The translations under genes were made by a program, and so were the position numbers. Of a DNA stretch of 14,596 bases, positions 7,332 to 14,306 are shown piece by piece. How positions within the stretch are numbered: the first letter of the stretch is position 1; every line of letters starts with the position of its first letter. Below the pieces are notes generated by a model. It ran no database searches and was not told where the DNA came from. It worked only from the letters and a program-made list of their open reading frames with translations. Source of the DNA: CAZGAH01 sp964523295 (GTDB lineage Bacteria > Desulfobacterota > Desulfovibrionia > Desulfovibrionales > Desulfovibrionaceae); the NCBI GenBank assembly GCA_964523295.1, contig CAZGAH010000101.1:1-14596 (forward strand), given 5' to 3'.

Positions 7332-8390
7332 TCATCCGCGCGTGGGACGGATCGTCAGTCTGGCCGGGGCCTCATCCGGCGGTAGCACACGGCCGACGCA
7401 TGAGGCCAGATCGCCAAGCGATTCGAGCAGGTCGACGGCGTCGCGTTGTTGCGCTTCAGGGACAGCCAGGACCATCCCCCCCGAGGTCTGCGCATCGAAA
7501 ACCAGATCCAGCAACACGGGATCCAGCACACCGTCTGTCCGGACCTGATGGCTGCAAAAATTGCGATTGGCAAAGCTGCCGGCGGGGATCATGCCCATAC
7601 CGGCAAGTTCGACAGCCTCGGGGATGAAGGGAATGCCGTCCAGCCAGAGTTCCACGGCGACGCGCGAGGCCTGGGCCATTTCCAGAACATGGCCCCCCAG
7701 GCCGAAACCGGTAACATCGGTCGCGGCGCGAAGTCCCAGCTCACGCACAACGCGTCCGCCGGCCGTATTGAGCCGGCCAGCCCAACGATACAGCAATTCT
7801 TCCCAGCGCTCGCAGCCCGGCAAGCGGGCCTTGAGTCCCGTGGCCAGTACGCCCGTGCCCAGCGGTTTTGTCAGCAGCAGCGCATCGCCCGGTCGCAGGC
7901 CGCGGTTGGTGGCGTAGCGTTCGGGATCGACCACGCCGGACACGGCCAGGCCGTACTTGAGTTCCTCGTCCTCGACGCTGTGCCCGCCGGCTACCACGGC
8001 GCCGGCCTCGTATATCTTGTCCCGCCCGCCTTCCAGGATGCGACGCAGTATGGCCTTGTCCAGACGTTTGACAGGAAAGCAGACGATGTTCATGGCCGCG
8101 TAGGGCTCGCCGCCCATGGCGTAGACGTCCGAAAGCGAGTTGGCGGCCGCGATCTGGCCGAACCAATACGGATCATTGACGATTGGAGTGAAAAAATCCA
8201 CGGTCTGGACCAGGGCCTTGCCCGGGGGAAAACGCAAAATGGCCGCGTCTTCGTTGTCCTGCTGGCCGGTCAACAGCCTCGGATCCGACCCGGTGAACAG
8301 ACCGTCAAGAACATCCCCCAGGTCCCCCGGGGAAAGTTTGGATGCTCAGCCTGCGGCCTTGACCGTATTGACGAGATCAACGGGTTGCAT
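7332..8390 (-). CDS. selD: Selenophosphate synthetase containing selenocysteine (in-frame UGA)
   Basis: Makes selenophosphate from selenide and ATP, the selenium donor for selenocysteine and selenouridine. Reading through one TGA at 8346-8348 gives a 352-residue protein, close to the 347 of E. coli SelD. The N-terminus is MQPVDLVNTVKAAG-U15-ASK18-LSPGDL. U15 and K18 match the catalytic Cys17 and Lys20 of the E. coli enzyme. Downstream the frame runs on without a break into LLTGQQDNEDAA, TVDFFTPIVNDP, ANSLSDVYAMGG, TKPLGTGVLATG, DVTGFGLGGH and FDAQTSGGM, all standard SelD motifs. A naive gene call would start at 8273 and lose the active site. The start at 8390 fits family length, but its ribosome site is weak; in-frame ATGs also exist at 8444 and 8456. 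It lies 134 bp after the B12 radical-SAM gene on the same strand. Confidence 0.95.
8312..8348 (-). promoter_or_regulatory. UGA selenocysteine codon with bacterial SECIS-like hairpin
   Basis: The TGA codon occupies 8348-8346. One base later, CATCC (8344-8340) pairs with GGATG (8316-8312), and an inner CCC (8332-8330) can pair with GGG (8319-8317), leaving a G-rich apical loop. Position right after the UGA, within coding sequence, and a loop rich in G are what SelB recognises in bacterial SECIS elements. The exact fold was drawn by eye. Confidence 0.7.
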
Positions 8391-8524
8391 ACGTTCATTC
8401 GCTCGTGGAATCTGTTTGAGCCTGTTTCGTTCGAACACGGCCATGGAACGCGCCATCAGGATACGCCCATGCTGCGCGCACGCGCTACCCGCCCGCGCTC
8501 TGGCGAGCAGGCAATCCTGTTCCC

Positions 8525-10126
8525 TCAGGCAATGGCAGGCGCCAGGCCCAAGGCCTCGGCCCTGACGCGGGAACGCCTGGCGAATTCGGCGTATATCCCG
8601 CACGTGATGCATAACGAAATATAGGAATTGAGCCGGCTGGGATGCTTCCTGGCTACGATGAAGAACTGACGCCAGAACTGTCGCCGGTACGCTCCCCGAA
8701 TGCCATGCTGCCAGAAAAGGTGCGCCAGCATTTTGAATTCTCTGAAGGCCTGGGCCTTGTCCCTGTTCCTTGAGCACGCTTCGACCTTGCCGGTGGCGCA
8801 GACGTACTCCTGCCCCAAAGCGGCGCGCGTCGGTCTCATGCGCATGATGTGGTGGAAGCAGCGGTCCAGGTAATTCGGCGGGCTGTACAACCTGGTGATG
8901 GCGGAGACGAATTCGCCGATCACCTGGGCAATCGGACGGTCGGTGACGACGTTGGTGGTCAGTCCGTACTGCCAGTCCTGAGTATCGAACTGGCCAACGA
9001 CACGACCGGCCTCGTTCAGCCGGTTCCAAAGGGCCGTGCCAGGCAGGGCAAAGAGGACGTTCAGCATGACCTGCGGCATCCCCAATTCCTGAGCGAATTC
9101 TGCAATTTTTTCCCCGGCGCCGGGCTTCTCGCCGTCAAGGCCGATGATAAAGCTGCACTGAATGCGCATCCCGTTCTGATTGATGAAACGCAAGGAATCC
9201 GCCAGCGGATTCTTCACGTTCTGGCTTTTGTGGGTCCGCGTAAGCACGTCCTCGTCCGGGGTTTCCACGCCGATAAAGACCTCGCCAATGCTGGCCTCGG
9301 TCATCAGGTCGATGAGTTCCTTGTGACGTGCCAGATCGATGGAGGCCTGAATCCCGAAAACAAAGGGCTCGCCGTGCGCCTTGGACCAGACCACCATGCG
9401 TTCGAGCAACTGACGGACGTATTTTTGATTGCCGATGAAGTTGTCGTCGCAGATAAGCACCCAGCCACTCCAGCCCAGCCGCTGCAAGGTGTCCAGCTCC
9501 GCCAGGACCTGTTCCGGCTCCTTGCTGCGTGGCCGCCGACCGTTGNNNNNNNNNNCGTTGAGGTTCACGACGTCGCAGAACTCACAGTTGTGAGGACAGC
9601 CCCGCGTCGTCTGGATGGTCATGCCGAGATAGTCATCCATGTGTACGAGGTCGTAGCGCGGGGCGGGCGAAAAGCGCATGTCCGCCCAGCCTTCGGCCTT
9701 GAGTACCAGTCCCTGCCGCCGTTCCTGCACCGCCGCGACAATTTGCTCCCCGAGCAGCTCGGCCTCGCCCCGAACCACCAGATCGCAGCCTGCCGCCTGA
9801 AGCTCATCCGGCAGGGAACTGGGATACGGGCCTCCGACGACAACGTACTTTCCGCGAGCCTTGGCAACACGGACGAGTTCCAGAGCAGAATCACGCTGCG
9901 GGAGCATGGCGCCGATAAAAATGACCTCGGCGAAGTCGAAATCTTCTTGGGACAGCTCATTGATGTTCGTGTCTACCAGACGCAGTGCCCAATCCTGAGG
10001 CAGCAGAGCCGCGACGGTAAGCAAACCCAGGGGCGGGTGCGTGGTTTTGTGGCCAAGCGAAGAAGAAAGCTCGCCCATACTGTAAAAAGCGACGGGAAAA
10101 CGAGGATTGACCAGCAAGATGTTCAT
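8525..10126 (-). CDS. B12-binding radical-SAM protein (DUF4070-type architecture)
   Basis: An N-terminal cobalamin-binding-like Rossmann region (MNILLVNPRF… to about residue 140) is followed by a radical-SAM domain with C177-PHN-C181-EF-C184 after IQTTRG. The C-terminal part has the length and character of the DUF4070 extension seen in HpnP-like and related uncharacterised proteins. Such enzymes often methylate or rearrange unreactive carbon, but no substrate can be assigned here and I would not call it HpnP. The frame contains a 10-N run after …CDVVNLN that appears to be a false gap; when removed, the sequence reads NLNGRRPRSK as expected for the family, giving about 528 residues. The start at 10126 is preceded by AAAGGCG, a modest ribosome site that lies inside a long inverted repeat. 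It is upstream of selD on the same strand. Confidence 0.9.
   Translation of the reverse strand: MNILLVNPRFPVAFYSMGELSSSLGHKTTHPPLGLLTVAALLPQDWALRLVDTNINELSQEDFDFAEVIFIGAMLPQRDSALELVRVAKARGKYVVVGGPYPSSLPDELQAAGCDLVVRGEAELLGEQIVAAVQERRQGLVLKAEGWADMRFSPAPRYDLVHMDDYLGMTIQTTRGCPHNCEFCDVVNLNXXXXNGRRPRSKEPEQVLAELDTLQRLGWSGWVLICDDNFIGNQKYVRQLLERMVVWSKAHGEPFVFGIQASIDLARHKELIDLMTEASIGEVFIGVETPDEDVLTRTHKSQNVKNPLADSLRFINQNGMRIQCSFIIGLDGEKPGAGEKIAEFAQELGMPQVMLNVLFALPGTALWNRLNEAGRVVGQFDTQDWQYGLTTNVVTDRPIAQVIGEFVSAITRLYSPPNYLDRCFHHIMRMRPTRAALGQEYVCATGKVEACSRNRDKAQAFREFKMLAHLFWQHGIRGAYRRQFWRQFFIVARKHPSRLNSYISLCITCGIYAEFARRSRVRAEALGLAPAIA
9546..9555. other. Scaffold gap of 10 N, probably a false gap
   Basis: Both flanks carry the same five bases CGTTG (9541-9545 and 9556-9560). 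Merging them removes 15 nt, keeps the frame and restores a motif (CDVVNLNGRRPRSK) that aligns without insertion to CD-x5-GR-x-PR-x-K of related radical-SAM proteins. Confidence 0.9.
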
Positions 10127-10336
10127 AGTTCGCCTTTATAAGGGAACGGCAGGCGCAAGGGGCCGCACAGCGCAAAGGGTTTCCACCTGGGCGCAAGACA
10201 AACCAAAAGGCGAACACCTGACTGAACGGGCACGCCCCCTGTGAACATTGCGTCGCAACTGTCCTTTCCTCGAACTCGGGCAGATCGGGGAAAGCGGGAT
10301 GGAGTCACACATCGTATTTTGAGAAAAGTATTGATT
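10127..10336 (-). promoter_or_regulatory. Long leader with inverted repeat over the ribosome site
   Basis: Between the promoter at 10337-10365 and the ATG at 10126 is a leader of roughly 200 nt with no gene I can support. GTTCGCCTTT (10215-10206, transcript sense) is perfectly complementary to AAAGGCGAAC (10137-10128), which contains the only ribosome-site candidate and ends one base before the ATG. Inside, GGTTT and AAACC could form a second short stem. This could sequester the ribosome site. I see no known riboswitch consensus, including the cobalamin B12 box. Confidence 0.45.
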
Positions 10337-10365
10337 AGAGTACCCGGCAATACGCTGTCTGTCAA
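10337..10365 (-). promoter_or_regulatory. sigma-70-type promoter for the B12 radical-SAM/selD genes
   Basis: Perfect -35 TTGACA (10365-10360), 17-nt spacer, and -10 TACTCT (10342-10337). Directly upstream on the same strand is an A8 tract and further A/T (10373-10384), resembling an UP element. The -10 is imperfect (three of six bases match TATAAT). Confidence 0.55.
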
Positions 10366-10429
10366 GGCATTTGTTATTTTTTTTGTGCTGATTGCAGACG
10401 GTCCGGACCCGATGCCGGAAACCCTGGTA

Positions 10430-11275
10430 TCAAGACAGGTTGATGGACCGGGCCGATCTGGCGTCGTTCATTTCAGCGAGGCCGATGGAGATCATATCTT
10501 CAAAGGCCTCGCTGACATCATCGACGCGTTTGACGCTCATTTCCCTGCCTTGACTCTTCTGGTTCATGAAGAAGCGTTCAATATGATCGCCGAACCGGAT
10601 CATGCGCGTCCCTCCAGCGGTCTTAGGAAGCGGGAGAACAAGCACCCAGGCGGGAATTCGCGTAATTTCGAACTTAAGAAATATCTCCTTGACGTTGGCG
10701 GCATTGTCAGCGTCGGCGTCATACAGGACTTCGCAGACGGCGAGTTCTTCTTCATGGTCGACGAGCGACGGGGCATAACATGGTTTCTGCACCTGCCAGG
10801 CCTTGCTATACGGCACGGAAAAGAGCAGCAGAACCGGTTTTGCGAGCATATTGTTCTTGACTTCCATTTTCACTGCCAACAAGTCGTCAAGCGAGCGTTC
10901 GATACGATAGCTGGCGATGCGGTCCAGGCGGTCGGCGTCGGCGAGCAGCCGTTCGGCCTGACGGACGAGCGCTTCGCCGTTATCATATTCAGTCCGGAGC
11001 GTTGCGAGCAGATTGTATCGCTCGGACAGGGTCTTGGGTGGGTTGAGCGAATAGATGCTGGCCTGAATTTTTCGAGAGAATCTGGACCGACGGATTTCAA
11101 GTATGCCCAGAATGCGACTTTTGGAGCGTAGCGGCGCCAGCCAGTCATCGAGCACCTCGGCCGGTGCCTTGCCGATGTCCCTGCGCTTGAGCACGTTTTC
11201 GCGGACGTAGATAATGGACCAGTCGTTGCTACCGGCGCTCTGCCCTGCCGAGAAAAAAACATCGACCAGTCCCAT
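10430..11275 (-). CDS. Unrecognised soluble protein, 281 residues
   Basis: I do not recognise the family. The frame starts at 11275 with AAGGA 7 nt upstream, a good ribosome site, and has its own sigma-54 promoter 100 bp upstream, so it is very likely a real gene. There is no signal peptide or membrane segment. It looks mixed alpha/beta: a basic region near residues 50-70 (LRSKSRILGILEIRRSRFSR is part of it), a helical, leucine/arginine-rich middle (about 80-130), and a hydrophobic strand-like part around 150 (KPVLLLFSVPYSKAW) and 205 (IPAWVLVLPLP). Cysteines are few, so a metal cluster is unlikely. It is divergent from the cheX operon and shares its 305-bp control region, which hints at, but does not show, a motility or signalling link. 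Confidence 0.8.
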   Translation of the reverse strand: MGLVDVFFSAGQSAGSNDWSIIYVRENVLKRRDIGKAPAEVLDDWLAPLRSKSRILGILEIRRSRFSRKIQASIYSLNPPKTLSERYNLLATLRTEYDNGEALVRQAERLLADADRLDRIASYRIERSLDDLLAVKMEVKNNMLAKPVLLLFSVPYSKAWQVQKPCYAPSLVDHEEELAVCEVLYDADADNAANVKEIFLKFEITRIPAWVLVLPLPKTAGGTRMIRFGDHIERFFMNQKSQGREMSVKRVDDVSEAFEDMISIGLAEMNDARSARSINLS

Positions 11276-11373
11276 ACCCGAGTCCTTGTGAAATCCGCAG
11301 CGCTGCGAGGCGTTGCCCGAAAACAGAACAAGTCTCCTTACGGTTTGATTCCCGTCCGGGTCAAGTTGGTTGA

Positions 11374-11389
11374 AGCAAGCCTGTTGCCA
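11374..11389 (-). promoter_or_regulatory. sigma-54 (-24/-12) promoter for the unrecognised gene
   Basis: On the minus strand TGGCAA-CAGGC-TTGCT fits TGGCAC-N5-TTGCW at ten of eleven defined positions, with GG and GC exactly 10 nt apart. It lies ~100 bp before the ATG at 11275. A second, poorer GG-N10-GC match (TGGCAAGTCCGGCGC) occurs a little further upstream. Confidence 0.7.
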
Positions 11390-11538
11390 AGGCGGAAGTT
11401 ATCGGGTACTGAGCGTAACGAATTGCAGCGCCGGACTTGCCAGGAGCGCTCTTGATACGGATTGCCGGTCGTTCCGCCGAGGAGAAGCGCCCGTTCCTGC
11501 GGCATGGCGATGTGACCGTTTCTTTGTTTTTTCCCCAA

Positions 11539-11561
11539 GTCCGGAAGCGGACCTTTTTTTT
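11539..11561 (+). terminator. Intrinsic terminator inside the cheX leader
   Basis: GTCCG (11539-11543), loop GAAG, CGGAC (11548-11552), then C and eight T (11554-11561). No plus-strand gene that it could close lies in the preceding ~4.2 kb. It stops four bases before the cheX ribosome site AAAGGAG (11565-11571). This suggests control by premature termination, or the end of an unannotated small RNA. Confidence 0.6.
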
Positions 11562-11580
11562 CTGAAAGGAGTTCTGAACT

Positions 11581-12044
11581 ATGGCGACGATTAGTGGAGT
11601 TGAAATCGCCAAGCCCTTCATCAAAGCCACCATCAACGTGCTCAGCACCATGGCCATGATCGTGCCGACCCCCGGGAAGCCGTTCATCAAGAAGGACAAC
11701 GCAGCGACGGGCGACATTTCCGCAGTGATCGGCTTCACTGGCGACAAAAACGGCAGCATCTCGGTTTCGTTTTCGAAAAAGTGCGCCGTTGCTCTGGTCA
11801 AGGCCATGCTCGGCGACGATGTCCAGGATATTCTGCAGGACGTCAAAGACGCGGTCGGCGAGGTGACNNNNNNNNNNAGGCTCGAGGCGGTCTTTCCGAA
11901 ATTGGTATGCATTTCGCCGGCTCCACGCCTTCCGTCATTATCGGCGACGGACATACCATCTCCCACGTTACCAAGGGACCGGTCATCGCCATTCCGTTTA
12001 CGACGGAACATGGTGATTTTTTTGTTGAATTTGCATTTGAATGA
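11581..12044 (+). CDS. cheX: CheX, CheY-phosphate phosphatase of chemotaxis
   Basis: Expected to dephosphorylate CheY-P and end the motor signal (CheC/CheX/FliY family). The N-terminal part (MATISGVEIAKPFIKATINV…) and C-terminal part (GLSEIGMHFAGSTPSVIIGDGHTI… to FVEFAFE) are both typical CheX, but lie in different frames across a 10-N gap. The catalytic E-x2-N motif begins at E94 (GEVT) and its Asn falls within the missing bases. The frames join if the true gap is 2 modulo 3 (for example 17 or 20 nt), giving about 156 residues. Staying in the first frame instead yields a meaningless tail to 12111. Start: AAAGGAG 9 nt upstream. First gene of a probable cheX / HEAT-receiver / cheY unit, with a 172-bp spacer after it. 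Confidence 0.9.
11868..11877. other. Scaffold gap of 10 N breaking the cheX frame
   Basis: The upstream frame ends at …GEV T and the real downstream frame resumes as ARGGLSEIG in another phase. The gap length must therefore be 2 modulo 3, not 10. It hides the catalytic Asn. Confidence 0.95.
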
Positions 12045-12147
12045 ACGCACGGCGGACATGACGGTTCGAGAATACGTTTTTTCCCTTCGCGCAAGGATTG
12101 CCGGAACGTGATAACCGCCAGGCACTCTGTTCGTTCTGTAACCCGTC

Positions 12148-12166
12148 GAGGCCCTGGTCGCCTCGA
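12148..12166 (+). other. Small hairpin between cheX and the HEAT-receiver gene
   Basis: CGAGGC (12148-12153) and GCCTCG (12161-12166) pair around a 7-nt loop. No U-tract follows. It could be a processing or partial termination signal, or chance; the rest of 12045-12216 shows nothing else. Confidence 0.3.
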
Positions 12167-12216
12167 ATCTGACCGGCCGATCGTCTAGGCCTTCAGAAGA
12201 CACGACGGAGCACGCG

Positions 12217-13853
12217 ATGCCACTGTTGTCGGAATTTCGCCGTATGGATTTTCTCGATCAGATCAGCCTGCTGACTCAGCTGGAGAAGAAGGGAGATGCT
12301 GCGTCCCTTCGGGAGCTGTACGATCTGTTTCAGCAGCCGACCTCCGACCCGGCGGTCGATACCATGGTGAGGAACTGTCTTCGCAACCTTCTTGCACGTC
12401 AGGAAAATGAACTGCTCGACCAGCTTGCCACGGGGCCACCAACCGTCCAACGTCTCTGCCTTGGTCTGGCCGGAGAGAAGAAACTTGCCGCTGCCGCGCC
12501 AGCGCTGCTGAACATGGCCCACAAGGCGGCCGACGACGCCGACCTGCTTGGCGACGTGCTCGCCACCATGGCCATGATCCGCGCCCCTGAATTCCTCCCC
12601 TTGTTCCAGGGCCTGTACGCTCACGACGATGAAATGATGAAAAGCCTCGGCTTCGAGATGGCCGGCGTCTACGCCGACCTCTCCGCGCTGCCCTTGCTGC
12701 GCGCCCAGATTGAAGGCAATGCATCCTCGGAGCGCTATGAAGTCTGCGAGCTTTCCACTTGGAAGGCCATCGAAGCGCTGGGCGCCATCGGCGAGGACGA
12801 GGCCTTAGCCTTTCTGGCCGGTCAGATCCACCATCGCANNNNNNNNNNTTCCTGCTCTTCCACCCGCGCCCCAGGCGCATCGCATTGATCGGCCTGGGCG
12901 GCAAGGCCATTTCCCACGTGGCTCCGATGTTGTTCAGCGAGGACCTGGACACCCGGATCATGGCCGCCAACATCCTGGGCAACATCGGCGATCGCAAGGC
13001 CTGTGATCCGCTGCTGCGCGTTCTTGACGAAGGCTTTCACGACGACCTCAATCTCAAATTCGCCGTCTACGAGGCGCTGGGCAAGATACCGGGCATGAAA
13101 GGCATGGTCACGCTGCTCGACGCCCTGAGTTCCGAAACGGACGCCATGCTGCTCATGGCGGCGACGCACGGGCTCGACAGCCAGGCAAATCCCGGACTCG
13201 GCAACCAATTGCTCGACATCCTGAACGGAAAAGCCGAGCTGGCGGACGAGCAGCAGCCCAGGCGGATCATCGACGCCCTGGTCGGCAGCAAGGCCACCAA
13301 CCTCTTTACCCTGCTCTACGCGGACAATGACCTCGCCGACCAGCTCATGGACGTGCTCGTCGAATCCACCGACAGCGAGACCCTCGGCCTTTTTCAGGGT
13401 ATTCTTGAATCCCTGCCCCAGCCACGCGCCGCCACAGACGCGGCTCAGCTTCAGGCCAGGGCGGATACGGCATTCAGCGAAACACGGGGCCGGCTGCTGG
13501 CCATTGACGACTCCAAGGCCATGCTCAACTTCTACCGCAGCGCCGGCGTCACCCTGCAATTCGAGGTGACCACCGCCGAGAACGGCAAGGAGGCGCTGGA
13601 CATGCTCGAGTTTGGCGAAGAATTCGATGTCATTGTCGTGGACATGAACATGCCGGTCATGGATGGCGTCGAATTTACGTCCAAGGCCCGGGCACTCGAG
13701 CACTGCACCACGACCCCCATTCTCATGGCCACGACCGAGTCCGCCAAGTCCCAGGCCCAGGTGGCCAGAAATGCCGGCGTAACGGGTTTTTTGAAAAAAC
13801 CCTTTACTTTGGAAATATTGCAGCACAGAATAGAACAACTCCTCGAATCATAA
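12217..13853 (+). CDS. HEAT-repeat protein with C-terminal receiver (CheY-like) domain
   Basis: About 545 residues. The region 12217-13480 is alpha-helical HEAT-type repeat (for example ALPLLRAQIEG, TWKAIEALGAIGEDEALAFL, TRIMAANILGNIGDRKACDPLL, KFAVYEALGKIPGMKGMVTLL), a scaffold for protein contacts. From ~13486 to the end is a complete receiver domain: acidic pair in LLAIDDSKAM (Asp codons at 13506 and 13509), phospho-acceptor Asp in VIVVDMNMP (13641-13643), Thr in LMATTES, and Lys in FLKKPF. There is no output domain, so it likely acts through contacts made by the HEAT part, or as a phosphate sink competing with CheY. A 10-N gap at 12839 breaks the frame; the parts join if the gap is 2 modulo 3. 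Start supported by GGAG about 7 nt upstream. cheY follows 19 bp after the stop, which implies co-transcription. Confidence 0.9.
12839..12848. other. Scaffold gap of 10 N breaking the HEAT-receiver frame
   Basis: The HEAT frame reads …FLAGQIHHR before the gap and resumes in another phase with RRIALIGLGGKAI after it. A length of 2 modulo 3 is needed. No terminal overlap is visible. Confidence 0.95.
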
Positions 13854-13872
13854 CCCAGAGAGGAAACGAGAC

Positions 13873-14256
13873 ATGGCCTTCGATACCAGTATGCGACTTC
13901 TTGTTGTGGACGACTTTTCCACCATGCGCAGGATCATCAAGAACATTCTGCGTCAGATCGGCTTCACCAACATCGAGGAAGCCGACGACGGGACATCCGC
14001 GTGGGAAGTCATCAACAAAGGAGGCATCGATTTCATCATCTCGGACTGGAACATGCCCCAGATGACTGGCATTGAATTGCTGCGCAAGGTTAGGAGCAGC
14101 GAAGAATTTGGCGACCTGCCTTTTCTCATGGTCACTGCGGAAGCCCAGCAGGAAAACGTCATCGAAGCCGTACAGGCCAAGGTTTCCAATTACATTGTCA
14201 AACCCTTCACCGCCGAGACCCTCAAGCAAAAGATAGACAAAATTTTCGACAAATAG
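13873..14256 (+). CDS. cheY: CheY, chemotaxis response regulator
   Basis: A 127-residue single-domain receiver that, when phosphorylated by CheA, binds the flagellar switch to change rotation. All catalytic residues are present: D13-D14 (LLVVDDFSTM), phospho-acceptor D58 in ISDWNMPQMTG, T88 in MVTAEA, Y107 as the switch aromatic, and K110 in YIVKPF. The helix-1 sequence RRIIKNILRQIGF, the EEADDG loop and SDWNMP are characteristic of motor-binding CheY and not of generic receivers. GAGG lies 9 nt before the ATG. It sits 19 bp downstream of the HEAT-receiver gene and two genes after its probable phosphatase CheX, and is followed by a strong hairpin, so it is likely last in the operon. Confidence 0.95.
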   Translation: MAFDTSMRLLVVDDFSTMRRIIKNILRQIGFTNIEEADDGTSAWEVINKGGIDFIISDWNMPQMTGIELLRKVRSSEEFGDLPFLMVTAEAQQENVIEAVQAKVSNYIVKPFTAETLKQKIDKIFDK

Positions 14257-14306
14257 CGCAGCGCCCGGGCTATCGCCAGGCCAACTGCCTGGAACACCGT
14301 TCTCGT

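Noticed and set aside
7446..8624. Plus-strand open frame of 392 codons opposite selD
   Set aside because: Covers conserved SelD motifs on the minus strand; no ribosome site or domain.
8849..10141. Plus-strand open frame of 430 codons opposite the B12 radical-SAM gene
   Set aside because: The minus strand has the CxxxCxxC motif and family architecture; this frame has nothing recognisable.
10123..10365. Possible 80-codon upstream ORF ending ATGA at the B12 radical-SAM start
   Set aside because: It begins at the -35 box of the predicted promoter, so it could not be transcribed as a whole from it, and has no ribosome site or recognisable sequence.
11338..11362. tRNA T-arm-like ACGG-TTTGATTC-CCGT
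   Set aside because: No matching acceptor, D or anticodon arms can be placed upstream or on the other strand.
11398..11407. Minus-strand CCCGATAA resembling a sigma-28 -10 element
   Set aside because: No acceptable -35 TAAA at the required spacing, and the nearby sigma-54 element is much better.
11276..11580. c-di-GMP (GEMM) riboswitch before cheX
   Set aside because: Expected because of the chemotaxis context and the terminator, but the conserved GEMM core segments are not found by eye.
4019..12848. The four 10-N runs as masked repeats or mobile-element junctions
   Set aside because: Identical round length, positions inside single genes and one clear flank overlap fit scaffold padding; no shared flank motif suggests an insertion.
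12822..13838. Minus-strand open frame opposite the HEAT-receiver gene
   Set aside because: Antisense to an intact receiver domain with all catalytic residues.
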